DNA of 64,000 nt from Polytrichum commune (GCA_950295325.1 OX485808.1:15272527-15336526), one strand, 5' to 3'; shown: positions 26,229 through 39,220, counted from the stretch's first letter. Notes: a model not told the origin generated them from the letters alone. Translations and numbers: made by a program.

Positions 26229-26251
26229 GCACTAAATATCATATTTAGTGC
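26229..26251. repeat. Solitary 23-nt palindrome of the family A type
   Basis: GCACTAAATAT, centre C, ATATTTAGTGC is perfectly palindromic. No partner end is obvious nearby, so it may be a solo terminus left by deletion of an element. A CTTTTT run follows at 26270-26296. Confidence 0.7.
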
Positions 26252-26782
26252 AGTTGGTACATGTCAATTTTCTTTTTCTTTTTCTTTTTCTTTTTTTGGT
26301 TTAATGAGTATCTACATGTTGGTTGCACAATTCACAATGATTTAATGCCATTTGGCTTAATGTTTTTTTCAATCTAAAATTAAAGTTGGTGATAGGATGC
26401 AATATTTTCCTAAAACTAGAATTAGGTCACAAGGGATGAGCTATCATGGCTGATGTGTTGGCAACAATGTAGGTTGTTTTACATTTGATGCAAAGCTAGC
26501 ACTAAATCAACGAGCCACTAACCACGTTGTTTCATTGACTTTTTTGACCTTTTAGAAAAAAAGTTTTTGTTCTGAAAGGAAAAATGCACCTTACCATTTT
26601 TGGTGCAATTTTGCCTCATGAAGCCAAAAACAAATCCATTGGTACACGTAACCCTAAGTGCTTGTGGTACTCCAGATGGTGGGCCAACAAGTACCCAAAC
26701 CATATGAACCGTATGCTTACAGAACATGTCTTGATACAAATGACTAAGTGCTAGAGCCTTGGGGTGTCTATGTAAACTCATA

Positions 26783-27013
26783 CTCCCTCCGTCCCGAAAT
26801 GATTGCCCTACCCCTTGGAAATCTTTTGTCCCACAATGATTGACCGAGATCAAATGCTTATAGATTTTCTTGATGTGGAAATTGTTTGGCACACCAAATT
26901 GTTTGGCAAAATTTTCTACATGGAAAAAATAAAAATAAAAAATTTGAACTTGGACAATCATTTTGGGACAGAAAACTCCGGGGGGTAAGACAATCATTTT
27001 GGGATGGAGGGAG
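26783..27013. mobile_element. Stowaway-type MITE
   Basis: The left end CTCCCTCCGTCCC and the right end GGGATGGAGGGAG are inverted, with inner matches (AAATGATTG against CAATCATTTTG). A TA precedes the left end, and a TA lies two bases beyond the right end. CTCCCTCCGT is the standard Stowaway terminus of plant Tc1/mariner MITEs. The interior repeats GACAATCATTTTGGGA. Length is 231 bp. Confidence 0.88.
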
Positions 27014-28679
27014 TTTATTAAGAAAGGGAAAAAAAAGGCACTGCAACCTTTTAAATCCTCTAAAATTTTGAAGGTTGAATGTTTTGACTCCAAAATTGAT
27101 AGTAGAAATTCTAATGTAATCTAGTGGGACCCTATTGGAAATGAACCAAACCTCAAACTATACGGGCCTTGTTTTTTTGGACTAGAGTCCTTTCACCCAT
27201 GAAGAACGAGTTCACAAACACACCACGAAACTTGAGGCTATTGGTGAGCCTATTTTTTCCGTCCATTCTAGAAACAACCTCATGCGAGAAGTCATTTGGT
27301 CCTTACATTGCCGTCCTTTAGAAATGTGTCCTTTTCTCCAACTTTTATGGAAACGTAGGAACTTGATAACAACCACAACCCAACTATTGTACCTTCAAAC
27401 ACACACACACACCCAAAGTATAACTTGTAGTTGTGTGATCACACCATGGGAATTGTAGTTCCTTATCACTAATTTTCTTCCACTACATGGGTTTGAAATC
27501 TATGAACACAGATTGGAAATCTTTTATTACAATAGATCATTAAATTATTCGTTGAAAGAGATGTAGTGTTAAGAAACTGTGGTTCCCATAGTGTCAACTT
27601 GTGTATGATACATCATATGATTATTTAAGGTATGTGTGGGGGGGCCTTATAGGTCACTCTTTCTCAACTCCTAAATGTCCAAGCATTTTCCATAGTAACA
27701 CACATTGTTCATGTGCTTATAAAATGAATGTTGCAAGGCTAAAACTTTGTGAAACAAACTTGTTGGTATTGACTTGAAGTTCACATGCATTCATACGGAT
27801 GTTGTCTTGAAATAATTTGGCGACTATCTTGTAAGCAGTTGTTTACATTCAAAATAATAAATTCTTCATGATTCAAGATTGCATTGGCAACTTTGAATTG
27901 AAACTTTTGAGGTGTCTTGAGCACATGCAAGTTAATGATGCATCAAAAACATGAGATTTTATGATGAATGTTTATACATGATATGGAAAAAACAATGTTA
28001 CTTTGAATGAAAAACAATACTAATTTAAGACATTCTAAATCATAAAGATGATTATTTTCTATTTGCCAAATAAAAATGGTCTAGTTGTCAACTTTATTCA
28101 TTTTTTATTTGTAGTGCATCTCTTAAATCTTATGAAAATTTAGGATATTTTGAGTTCATTTTGGGACAATATAGGATCCAAGTCAAATTGCTATAATTGC
28201 TTACTCACTACTCATGTTTACATTCCCCATTTCTGACACTTATATTTTGTCCTAAAGTCAAGTTGTGCATTTCAATATGAACACTCGTTATATTGCTTTA
28301 AGAACTCAAATCGTAAATCAAAAGTTGAAAGAGACAAATTTGTCATCGATTAACAATGTCCACTTTGGGCAAGCCTATGTGACCACGAAGGATTACATGA
28401 GGTTTGTGACTTGGAACATCTCTGTAGAAATTAGATATGCTCTAATTCATGTGATCTTAATGTTCTTGTGTTCAAAGCGCAATCACTAATCTTGATAAAC
28501 ATTGTATAATTTGTCTAGATCAGGTAAAAGACCATTGTGTTCAAAGTGTCAATAATAGGCGCTTCTACCTTGATTGTTGAATAATAGGAACCAGTTTCTG
28601 AAAAGAGTGTAAATGTGATTTACTTACGATTTATGCATATGTATGTTATTACAATGTGACAATAATTCGGATAGCTATA

Positions 28680-28880
28680 ATTGAGTGGTATGTGGTTTGG
28701 ATATGGATCAAAAACCAAACACCCAAAAAACATGTGTTCAAAGGGATTGGACTACGAGCTCAAAACATGCTAAACCTTCTAGGCTCAATAGTCAGCACAA
28801 ATGGGAGGACCTATATGACCACTTAATGAGCACGAGAGTCTTCACTTTGATCATGAATAAGAGATTCATATGAGCCCCAT
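28680..28880 (+). repeat. Dispersed repeat family B copy
   Basis: Begins GAGTGGTATGTGG. It is close to the copy at about 34600-34800 (shared TATATGACCACTTAATGAGC and GAGxxTCTTCACTTTGAT). Confidence 0.7.
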
Positions 28881-30559
28881 AAATTATGAGGCAACAGATG
28901 CAACAGGCTAGATTTGGATTTGCTAATCATCTCGCACTAATGGCATGTTTCATATCCTACAAGAAGCGGGTGCATGAGAGAAAAGTATCCGAATAGCACG
29001 CATTTACCCTTAGTAGTTTTTGCAACAATGGAGGTGACAAGGACCTAGAAACTTGTACTTGTTGTCCTCCTTTTTCCAAGTCAAGCTTTTCATTGTAAAA
29101 AGAGGATGGATGCTTTGTGAGGATGCTTTGTGAGACCATGTTTGTAAAGTGTATATAGAGCTAACTTATGTGTGCACTTTCTCCACTTCTTGAGAAGCTA
29201 TAGGACAATGTCACAACTCACTCGACCCTTGAAACTCAATGATGGTCAACTATCCCTATCTCTAAGAGAATAGAGTATGCCACTTTTGCTCTTATAATGC
29301 GATTGAAAAATGAGGAAGGTTTTGTGTTGGAATGTTCCCTATATAAACACCATTAGAAATAGGTTCCCATCATTATTTGAGAATGCAAGATTAGAAATTC
29401 TCAAATCTTTCTTTCGATTGGAGTCCCAACTCTCTATCTGCCACTCTAAGAGAATTAGCCGGTTTGAAACCATCATGATGTATTTTTTAGTCCTATTGGA
29501 CTTTTGGATTCCCAAACTTTAAAATCATCGTTTCGTTTCATTGCTATCAAGTGAGTACATTTGTTTTTGGGTGATGTGGATTGAAGGCGAGAATGTTGTA
29601 CTACAACCTTTATGAGATTCCAAGCTCTATTATTGTGAGTAATTGTTGATATGATTGTGACTGCAAGGGCTGTGTGATATATAAACAAAAAGAAAATTAA
29701 TTTTCGCTCCATTGATGTATATATTATCCATTTTGCAATTTGAAGGCACAGAAGGCATGTGGGCCTCCATGCTGGGACTTTTTCAGCTCTACTCCCATTA
29801 CCGTATCTACCTCCGAGGCCCAAATCTAAAGAGACAATCATATGGTGAAATTTTGTGTTGGCAAGCTTCTACACAACACATCCGCTTTTAAAGTCTTCAA
29901 CTATTCACATAACACTACTTAGTTGTAGGCCGTTGTTTTGTGGGATTCGGGTTTTTGTGGGCATAATGCCTCTTTTATGTTGAGGTTTCTCTTATATTAT
30001 GAGCAGTATTTAGCCGAAATGTTATTTCGTCTGCCATATTGAACTGACGATTGGGATTTGTTGGGCTTGTTTTATTGGAAATTTTCAGGTTTCCCTAGTA
30101 CCTTGCTCATTGAAGTATTGCCATTTCTTTAGGTTGTTGTCGAGACCCATGTTTGCACGCCGAGGGGGGGGGGGGGAGGGGGGTCAACGTGTGCATTATG
30201 TCAATGTTGACACCAACTCTACATGGCCAGGAATTGAGCTAGTAATCCTACTATAGTGTTGTCAGAAAGCGTAGGGCCTACCAGGCTCCCCCTATAGAAA
30301 AGGGAGCTTAAGCATATAGGCTTAGTAATGTTATGCACTATGTTCTCATTCTTTCACTTTTAATTATGGATAAGGAAACAATTATTGTTAAGAATGAAAA
30401 TTCAAAGAGCCAATCTCACTCCTTAAGTTCAAGAATCGAGGGAGAAAACATAAAAAAATTGACACAAAGAACTCGTTATATCATACATAACAATATTGTT
30501 GAAGACTTCCTAGTCTTCAATAATTGGTATAGGAGTTAGTTGTTTCTTAATCATACACC

Positions 30560-30820
30560 TAAATATGAGGTGCATATGGTAAGACTAGCATTCAAGAACG
30601 GACCCAAAAAATGACACATGTTACAATGTGATTGGGCTATGTGCTTAAATTATAGACACCGCTTTAAGGTTCACTCATTGACACAATCAAGTGGGACCTA
30701 TGAGATTGTTTAAAGAGAAATAAAATTCACTTCACTTTAACCTTCTATTACTTTTTGTATCTCAACTCTAATTTTTGAAGTTTTAAATGACAATACCTAT
30801 GTGTGATTCACAACATCCAC
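30560..30820 (+). repeat. Dispersed repeat family B copy
   Basis: Shares ACACATGTTACAATG, GATTGGxCTATGTGC, GACACC, TTAAAGAGAAA, CTCAACTCTxATT and TGTGTGATTCA with the 45477-45781 copy. Confidence 0.7.
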
Positions 30821-31238
30821 TTAAACAAGCTTCATGGGAATCGAACCCAGACTAAATATGTTGAATACATACCCACTTCTAACCAACATGGAGCTAATAA
30901 CATGGTCTTCACTCACTACCAAAAACACATCCTCATATCTTACTTCCTAATGATACTACTTTTCAAACAATATCCAATAGCCCTAACATAGTTTCCGTCA
31001 CTAGTCTTGAATGCACACGCTAATTATGGTCATGTTAGGCTATGAAAAAGTCGCCGCCTCCATAGCCGCACATGGGTACTTTACATGTTGTGATTTTCAA
31101 TGGTTTAGTGTTTCAATGTTTCAATGCTACATAGTAGTAATATTTTAGTGTTATAATATTACACTACACAAATGTTTCATAATCATGATAGGTGTACATG
31201 GTATATCAGTGTTCCCAATTTGTTCCCTAGCGGGTCTC

Positions 31239-31335
31239 AATAATAAAGAACAAGGTGGAAGTTGATTTTGATGTTACCCTTCAGGGAACATCGTGGGGAA
31301 CATCAAAATCCACTCCCACTTTGCTCTTTATTATT
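31239..31335. repeat. 97-nt inverted repeat, 37-bp arms
   Basis: Arms at 31239-31275 and 31299-31335 match at 33 of 37 positions around a 23-nt loop. It could fold as an RNA hairpin or be a small fold-back element. Confidence 0.8.
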
Positions 31336-31680
31336 ATATAAAAGGTGAGATTGCCATCATCTCCCTTAAGAGTATGTGGATAGCTTAGTTGGAATAAATT
31401 TTGGGAGGAAAAATATTTAGGTTTGAATTCCACCATCTGTGTTTGCTTTTTTATAACATTGAAATATCATTATCACACAAATGTTGGATTATTAGCATCC
31501 TAAAGATGAACATTGAATTTATATGGGCATTGCTTTTTTTTAATTTTTTTAATTTTTTGATTAGCAAATTCCATTCCTTTTGTTCGAATTTCATTTTCAA
31601 AACAATCAAGTCCTTTGTAATTTTGATAAACTTTAAGACATTGAACCATTGGAACATTAAAACATTGAATGTGTGTAATT

Positions 31681-32055
31681 ACTACACTAAATATGATAGT
31701 TAGTGCCCATATGGTATTTAATGTCACTATGGTAACTTCTCAGATGACACTTCTCATGAATAAGTGAACAAATATTGTCATGGATGAGTTCATCCATTGG
31801 CCAAATCCCTGCCTTCCCTTATCGGCAACTCGTGATGAAATATTGTCATGGATGATTGAAAATTGGATGAAAATAAACTTGGTAAGTGACAATAATTGCA
31901 ACACTGTAAATCTATAATCCCCAAAAAAAATTTACAAGGAATGACAAATAATGTTGGGTTGACATTTAGTGTTGGTGACACTGTACCGTTGTTTACAATT
32001 AGTATTGAGCAAGACAATCAGAATTGGTGACACTAAATATCATATTTAGTGTAGT
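31681..32055 (-). mobile_element. MITE family A, full copy
   Basis: Both ends carry the ACTACACTAAATAT terminal repeat continued as a palindrome: the left one (31684-31706) has two changes, the right one (32030-32052) is perfect. The interior is the inverse of the 1-202 and 40972-41336 copies, including ATTGTCATGGATGAGTTCAT and ATTGTCATGGATGATTGAAA. Length 375 bp. Confidence 0.85.
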
Positions 32056-32348
32056 GGAATGTGAACATTTATCCGTACGTGGTTTCCAAGGTGATATGCT
32101 TTGCCATTCTAACATAGCTATAATTAGCTTGTGCATTCAAGACTAGTGACAAAAATTACTTTAGAGGGCTCCCTATTCCGACACAAATTAATTATTTTCC
32201 CCTCAAAACATGCCACATGGCATGCTCACATTCGCCAAGTCCCACTTGTATCCCACATGGAAAGTACCTTCCGGCACATGTAAAGATGAAATTGGGAGCC
32301 CCTCTATGGTATGTTGGGGATCCAATAGCTACAGTTTTAGGCTACTAC

Positions 32349-33580
32349 TTATTGTTCATGATTATTGGCTATTGACTTTAGTGTCTACTCCTTGCAAAAG
32401 GTGAAGTAGTTTTTACACCTAATGTCATTGTTCCTTCTAGGACTAGACACTCTATTCACTCTTGCCTCCTACGGAGACCGCAATTCTTCTTCTTCTTCTT
32501 CTTCTTCTTCTTATGTGATTCACGATTGCTAACTGAATGAGAACACTTCCCATCCAATCCAATGACTAGAATTGTATGTGGAGTTCAAAGCACTTGTCTC
32601 TAGTTATTGTTCGTGATTACTGGCCATTGACGTTAGTGTCTACTCCTTGCAAAAGGTGAAGTAGTTTTTACACCTAATGTTCATTGTTCCTTCTAAGAAT
32701 AGACACTCTATTCACTATGGTCTCCTACAGAAACTGCAATTCTTCTTCTTCTTCTTATGTGATTCACGGTTGCTAACTGCATGAGAAAACTTCCCATCCG
32801 ATCCAATGACTCAAATTGTTCGTGGAGTTCAAAGCACTTGTCTATGGTTACTGTTCGTGATTACTAGCTATTGTTGTGGTGTCTACTCCTTGCAAAAGGT
32901 GAAGTAGTTTTTACACCTAATGTCATTGTTCCTTCTAAGAACAAACACTCTATTCACTCTGGTCTCCTACAGAAACCGCAATTCTTCTTCTTCTTCTTCT
33001 TCTGTGATTCACAGTTGCTAATTGGATGAGAAAACTTCCCATCCGATCCAATGGCTAAAATTGTTCGTGCAGTTGAAAGCACTTGTCTCTGGTTATTGTT
33101 CGTGATTACTGGTTATTAATGTGGTGCCCACTCCTTACAAAAGGTGAAGTAGTTTTTACACCTAATGTCATTGTTCCTTCTAAGAACAGACACTCTATTC
33201 ACTCTAGTCTCCTACAGAAACCGCAATTCTTCTGCTTTTTTCTGTGATTCACGGTTGCTAATTGGATGAGAAAACTTCCCATCCGATCCAATGGCTAAAA
33301 TTGTTCGTGCAGTTGAAAGCACTTGTCTATGGTTATTGTTCGTGATTACTGGTCATTGATGTGGTGCCCACTCCTCACAAAAGGTGAAGTAGTTTTTACA
33401 CTTAATATCATCGTTCCTTCTAGGACTAGACATTCCATTCACTCTGACCTCCGACGGAGACCGCAACTCTTCTTCTTCTTATGTGATTCACGGTTACTAA
33501 CAAGATGAAAAAACTTCCCATCCGATCCAACGGCGAGAATTGTCTGTGGAGTTGAAAGCGCCCACAATAATAATAATAGG
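32349..33580 (+). repeat. Tandem array of about 245-bp units with a CTT microsatellite
   Basis: The phrase GTGAAGTAGTTTTTACACxTA starts at 32401, 32656, 32899, 33144 and 33387, giving five diverged units of about 240-255 bp. Each unit carries a TTC run of variable length, GTGATTCACGxTTGCTAAC, CCCATCCxATCCAATG and a GTxGAGTT end. The last unit ends in GCGCCCACAATAATAATA. Single related segments lie at 14811-14975 and around 59330-59960. Non-coding. Confidence 0.9.
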
Positions 33581-33994
33581 GCCATGGCACATGAGGCGGG
33601 CGCCTTGTTACGTTTGTTAAGTTGTGGTGTTGGTGCAGTGCAGGCCTTGCAGGAGACCAGCTGTTATTGGAGACCGGGAAGTCATAGAAGGTCCACAAAC
33701 ACATTCTATATGCATTATATATATATGAACAAATTCCATATGCAAAACACATTTGATATATCGCCCTCTCGAGGACCAATCTGATTGACCACACCCCCAC
33801 ATCTTCTTGTTCCTTGGGTTGGTATTAAAATTTTAAAAAAATCATCATTTTCTTCTCTAAAAGTTTCAAAAGGAGGGCGTCTCGTGGTCGTGCCTCGATT
33901 CCAATGTCGTCCGAGTATGAAAAGACTAATTCCAACAATGACTCTCATTTCCATATCGTTAGTTCACTTGTCTCGATCACACTTACGTACTAAG

Positions 33995-34590
33995 TTAGAC
34001 GTGCCTGGTTCGGTTACTTATCTTAATCAGACACCTAAGGTAGATAGATCCATTCCCGTTAACCGTAAGCAATTTTGCATAAGTGTTGTACAAGTGTGAT
34101 ACTAGAGTGGATTTTTTCCATGTTTGGAAATTGATATTGCAACATTTAACAAACAAACGACACAATTGTAAGTAGCATATATATAGATATGTTTTTCTCT
34201 TTTTTCTTGGTAAAAAATCAGAATGACATTCCTTGCTAAAGAAAAATCTAGACTTGCGGCTTGTTCTGTGAGGATTTTTATTCATTGCGGAATGTATAAT
34301 TCTATCATTGGGATAACCTATCTTCAAGTTTTGAAATTACCGTAAAACTCCAAAGGCAGGATTCTCTCCCAATCCATATCTATAGCATAGGTCAACCTAT
34401 TTCCAATAACTGGGGGATGAAAACTTGAGTACAATCAATGTCCTTTTCGAGGAACCCAAATTTGTGCTTTCTTGATTACTTTTTCCATCACGCCAAATGT
34501 GACATGGACGTGTCTGAAACTTCACGGCTTTTGGAGTCTCTATGTATTAAGATTGGGGGGTTATTGGAAATGGGTATGTGTGCCAAATAT
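33995..34590 (+). repeat. Dispersed repeat family C copy
   Basis: Shared blocks are CCGTTAACxxxAAGCA, TTxxCATAAGTG, GTACAxGTGTGATA, TTTAACAAA, the CCTTTTCxxGGAAC block and the AAACTTCxCGGxTTT block. They recur in order at 39760-40175 and, inverted, at 35555-35985. Confidence 0.75.
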
Positions 34591-34599
34591 TTGGATGGT

Positions 34600-34800
34600 A
34601 TGTGGCTAGGTGTACTTCCAAGAACGGACACCGAAGAGACACATGTTAAAAAGAGATTGGACTACATGATGAATATGTGATAACCATTCTAGGCCCAATA
34701 GCCAAATATAGTCAGAGTGGTCTATATGACCACTTAATGAGCATGAGAATCTTCACTTTGATAAGGAATAAAATATGCATATGAGCCCTACAAATTATGA
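34600..34800 (+). repeat. Dispersed repeat family B copy
   Basis: Starts GGTATGTGGCTAGG and contains AAGAACGGACACCGAAGAGA. Best match is the 28680-28880 copy. Confidence 0.7.
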
Positions 34801-35554
34801 GGAAAGTGACTACGGCCTCAACTTAAGATTTTGCTAATCATCATCTTGTACTAATTGTGTCTTTCATATCCTAGGAGAAGTAAGCTAGTTTTTGTTTATA
34901 TAAAAAAATTAAAAAATTAAAATTAAAACTAAAACTAAAAACCATTTCAAATTTCACCTACCTTAGCATAGTATGTGTGCTCTGGGACTCGTATGTTAGT
35001 ACATTTTTAGTAGGAATGTTATAAGATGGGGGGATTGGGTTCTCAATCCGCAATCAAAGGCGCCCACGAGGTAGATTGGGTACTTTGTCACTAGTGATTT
35101 ATTAAGGAGATTGATGGCATGTGTTTACAAATTAGTATGCAGGAGGAAGATATTCTTGAGCATACTAATGCCAAGTATCATTTGTGTACACTTTAGTCAA
35201 CTTGTAGACCATTGTGTAACATATGCATACACCTCATAACACTATTGAATGACATACTCATGTCAAGTGCACTTGAACACCAAGCGTCACGAGGTGACAC
35301 TAATGATGAAGTTGTTGGTCATAAGTCTAACCTAGCATATGCCTCAAAATAGGGTAAGTGGCACTTATTACGCATGCGACACTAAATACCATAAACAATG
35401 TAGTGGTTTGGGGGAGGATTCCATGCCATTGTGTTCCTCCTTAAACTTGCAATTAACTGTAATTTATCATTATGATCCAACATCCAAAATCGCCCTGTGT
35501 AGTAGGCAACGCCCACAATACTAGGGCCACACATGGTAGACAAACATTTCCTAT

Positions 35555-35985
35555 ACACCCCCCCCCCCCAATCTTAACACATAAAGTCCCCTAAAGCCAT
35601 GAAGTTTACATGTAGCCGTCATTTTCCAACGCAATGGAAAAAACCATGAAGAATCACACATGTAGCCTTCACATCGACGTGATGGAAGAAGTAGATCAAA
35701 AGGGCACGGACTCGGGGTTCCTTGAAAAGGACGCCACTTGTACTCAAGTTTTCATCTCCCAGTCATTGGAAACATGTCTACGCTTGTGAATGGGAGTTGG
35801 GAGAGAATCGCGCCTTGGAAAAAATCACGGTAAATTTCGAAGCTTGAAAAGAGGTTGTGATGATTTTATTTTATTTTTATGTTAAATGTTGCGATCTCGA
35901 TTCCCGAACCTACGGAAAACCACTCCAGTATCACACTTGTACCACACGGACGCGAAATCCCTCCTGCGTGACAGAAATGGGTATG
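35555..35985 (-). repeat. Dispersed repeat family C copy, inverted
   Basis: On the minus strand it follows the order of the 39760-40175 copy (TCCGTAGGT, CGGGAATCGAGATCGCAACA, TTTAACAT). It begins with a C run at 35560-35570. Confidence 0.65.
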
Positions 35986-36046
35986 TCTGCCATACATACA
36001 CCTTACGACCCTTTACGACCCTTTAATTAGTTTCATATGCAACTAA

Positions 36047-36203
36047 GGGGCTGATCACACCGACGAGTTCAAAAAAAAACACCATCCGTCCGGAACTACG
36101 GCTGCAATGGGGTGAAAAGTGGCTGGCCATGATCTATTTCTTAACATAATCCCCAACAATTTCACGGCTTGAACTGGACGAAAACTTTGGTGTGATCAGG
36201 GGG
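36047..36203. mobile_element. Small MITE with GGGGCTGATCACACC ends
   Basis: The left end GGGGCTGATCACACC and the right end GGTGTGATCAGGGGG are inverted, with further inner matches (GAGTTCAA against TTGAACTGG). Length 157 bp. TAA precedes the left end, but the right flank (CAT) does not repeat it, so the superfamily is uncertain. Confidence 0.65.
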
Positions 36204-36443
36204 CATGAGGATGGAAGGGGGGGGGGAAGAAATTAAGTGCACGCAAACAAGGGGAGCAACACCAGGCATTCAAAGCCTGGCAGCAAGCAGACACAACACA
36301 CACACACACACAGAGCCCACAATGCCAGCCCCAGTGGCACCTCAGGAGGCTTCATTATGTGGGAGGTGGGGAGCTGGGGAGGTAGGATTTCACAGGTAGT
36401 TAGGTAAGCTTAGGTCTTTAAGTAGGCAGGCAGTTAGCTACAC

Positions 36444-37625
36444 TAGAGTAGAGGCACCCGTTCCCGATCACTTACGAGATTTTTTCCGGAGAAGTATAAG
36501 GCGGTGCAAAAAAATCCCCGTGTAGGAAGAAGATAGAACTCACGAGGACTGTGAAATTTTCATCAATTTTATTCTTTAGAATGAAATTCTCAGTGAATGT
36601 TTGAAGCCAAACGTTGGCCCGAACATATTACCAATGTCTACAGTCTGCCATAACCACCCATTCCGCTTCGCTTTAGCACTCAAAACCAGGACGTGTGTCA
36701 TGGTAGTATTGGTTATGGCCTAGTTGAGATTCGATCCCCACGTGATCGAAATTCCAGGGCCCTATAGATTGTCGATGGGGTGTTGATCGGGAATAGGCAC
36801 CTCTACTATACATATTTGATGTAGGGTGAGTTTCCCATGAAGACCGTTTGCCCACTAGATTTGAGTGGGAGTAAGGACGAACTCGCCGAGATGTAGAGTA
36901 GACGCACCCATGACCGATCACTTTAGAGATTTTGCGCAAGGTATGGAGAAGTATAAGGTGGTGCAATTCTTCCCATGCATGATGATAGAAATTAGGAGGA
37001 TTGTAATTTTTTTGGTAATTTAGTTCTTGAAATTGAAATTGTTGTGAAATTTTGAAGCCAAAAGTTGGCCTGAACATATTATGTAACATATCTCACAATA
37101 ATGAGATTCAAGAGGCATGTTCCACCCAACCTTAGAGCTTATATACTAGATACTACTATGAGTTGAGGCTCCCTTCAATTAGTAGTTCCATATATCTTAA
37201 CTAGCTCTCCCTCCATGCCTTTAAGATAACTCTAAGTATAGTTAACTCATGGTCGTTACTTACGAGGTGATAACCTAGGGTAAGACCATAGTCTCAACTA
37301 GTAGTGACTCCCTTTACCTTTAGAATTGCTAGAGTACCTAGGGTGGCACCTCTAGTCTTCTAGTAAAGGAGTTTAGTTAAACTAGAGGTTGTAAATAGTA
37401 AATAGTAAATAAATAAGTAAATACACGTTACATATTGCCAATGTCTAGAGTATTCCATAACCGCTCATTTTAACCATTCATTCCTCCTCACTTTAGCACT
37501 CAAAACTAGGACACGTGTCATGGCACTATTGGTTCCGGCTTGTTCAAAATTCCAATACCCTATAGATTGCCGATGGGGTCTTGATCAAGAATAGGCCCCT
37601 CTACTATACATCGAGTTTGGTGAGG
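36444..37625. repeat. Tandem duplication of a roughly 400-bp unit, second copy split by a solo LTR
   Basis: Unit 1 (about 36444-36833) and unit 2 (about 36894-37625) share GGAGAAGTATAAGG, GAAGCCAAA-GTTGGCC, TTTAGCACTCAAAAC-AGGAC, GTGTCATGG, CCCTATAGATTG-CGATGGGG and CTCTACTATACAT. Unit 2 is interrupted at 37082-37432. An open minus-strand frame over this area is a by-product. Confidence 0.8.
37082..37432. mobile_element. Solo LTR of an LTR retrotransposon
   Basis: The 351-bp insert begins TGTAACAT and ends CGTTACA (TG...CA with short inverted ends). It is flanked by TATTA (37077-37081) and TATTG (37433-37437), a 5-bp target duplication with one change. The uninterrupted sister unit reads AACATATTACCAATG at the matching site, so the empty site is visible in the same window. 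No internal retrotransposon sequence remains. Confidence 0.8.
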
Positions 37626-38009
37626 TAAGGTTCGTACGTGCCAACTACATTGATTATCCCAATTAATGAGGGTAGGCTAATAATGAGTGTGGGAAATTAG
37701 TGAAGGTGATACTAAATTTCTTTACATTATGAAATTAGTGCCAACAAAAGATCTAGGAAGCACGGTCATCCCAACACTATTCACTGAAAATAACAACATT
37801 AATTTTTGAAAGTACTAGCATTTGGCATTGTTCACTAGACTTGACTGGAACTTGTAAGTTAAAAAGCACTTTAGTGGGTGCATGAAGATCTAGCGGCCCA
37901 TGTCCATGGCCACCAAAACGTGGTTGATTGACAACTTGTGCTTATCTGCATGAGAACACCTCCGACCCACTATTATGTAGAATCTAGTGGGCAGACGGCC
38001 CACATGGGG

Positions 38010-38031
38010 AAAAAAAAAAAAAAAAAAAAAA
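38010..38031 (+). repeat. Poly-A run of 22 bases
   Basis: It follows CCCACATGGGG and precedes CACTTAATTTG. It may be the tail of a retroposed sequence, but no SINE body or target duplication could be assigned. Confidence 0.5.
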
Positions 38032-38429
38032 CACTTAATTTGACATTGCTAGATTTAATGTGCGGTGTGCGGCATATTTATCATGGGCCACATTAATATT
38101 CACACTCTTTAATTTGGATGTGTTGTCTTGCTGTAACTTATGATCATTGTCGCTTGTCATACTAGGAATTAGCATTTACATTCTGATAGCACTAACCCAT
38201 ATTAGTTTATCTATGTTCAAGATAAATCGTATGGCCCACACTAATACACAATAGTGAGGAAATATATCACTAGAATATTAGTGTGGTCCACAATAATTAT
38301 CCAAGGCTAATGGTCATGGATTGATGATGAATGGTATGGTCCACTCAAAGTCATATCTATATATAGTGAAGTTAGGTAGGTAGGTGGGCATATTGGTACA
38401 CTACCCATTTGAATAACTGTGGCATTGAA

Positions 38430-38755
38430 ATTGGTGTGCCATGATAATTAGAGTGGTCTTCATGTCTTGCGATACATCACCAAGTGTCATATGACGCCCT
38501 AAATAAGTTAGTTGCCATCTGGTATTTGTAAGACAAGTAGTGTGGGTCGACGACGAAGAGTGTCACCCACTCTTAAATCATATAAAGCGTACTTAGGCAA
38601 GAAGGCACATTCTACACTAGACATCCAATTTAATGCGGTAACAATATTGGTGTGCCATGTTGATTAGAGTGGTCTTCATGGCTTGTCATGTCGCACCTGC
38701 CACCAAGTGTCATTCACAACCTACGTAGTTGCCGCCTCGTGATTGCAAGATAGAA
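38430..38755. repeat. Tandem duplication, about 220-bp offset
   Basis: GGTGTGCCATG-T-ATTAGAGTGGTCTTCATG, ACCAAGTGTCAT and GTTGCC recur in order at about 38430-38537 and 38650-38755. Non-coding. Confidence 0.75.
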
Positions 38756-39220
38756 AGAAAAGACAAAAGATAAATAACATCAATATTTTGTACACCACCA
38801 TGAATGGGAGCCCATGACGGTCTTTCTTACCTTGACCATGTTTAGACTGCAAGATAACTAGGACCTCTTCACACACGAGACCAAGGGCCCATCAACTTTG
38901 CATTCTAAGATGCCTCATGGGTCGAAAATGCCGAGACCGTCCAAGTTCACTTCACACTGGAAGGGGAAGGCCTAACAACCTAAAGAAATATTCATGGATG
39001 GAAAGTCTACATGAGAAACTATGGATACCGCTTCATGGTGTGATGGAATTTTACGTCAAGCCCACCTCCAAGGGGTAAGCCCGCCGCAAATTCCAGCATA
39101 CCATATCAATTAAACATCTGTGAGTTCACGGCAGCTCATGCTACAACCTTTGGATGAGAATCAAGGGCCCTCACAAATACACGGTCTTGGCCCTGGACTC
39201 CTGTGCGAAGTGGCCCTTAT

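Larger units (their letters stand above)
27014..31230. other. Gene-free interval with dispersed repeats
   Basis: Family B copies at about 28680-28880 and 30560-30820 and a G-rich run (30164-30182) are the only structured parts I can support. Several open frames of 60-120 codons show no family resemblance. Confidence 0.5.

Noticed and set aside
26518-27093. 191-codon minus-strand open frame
   Set aside because: It spans the Stowaway MITE including both terminal repeats; the frame is accidental.
36673-37089. 138-codon minus-strand open frame
   Set aside because: It lies across the two units of a tandem non-coding duplication and into the solo LTR.
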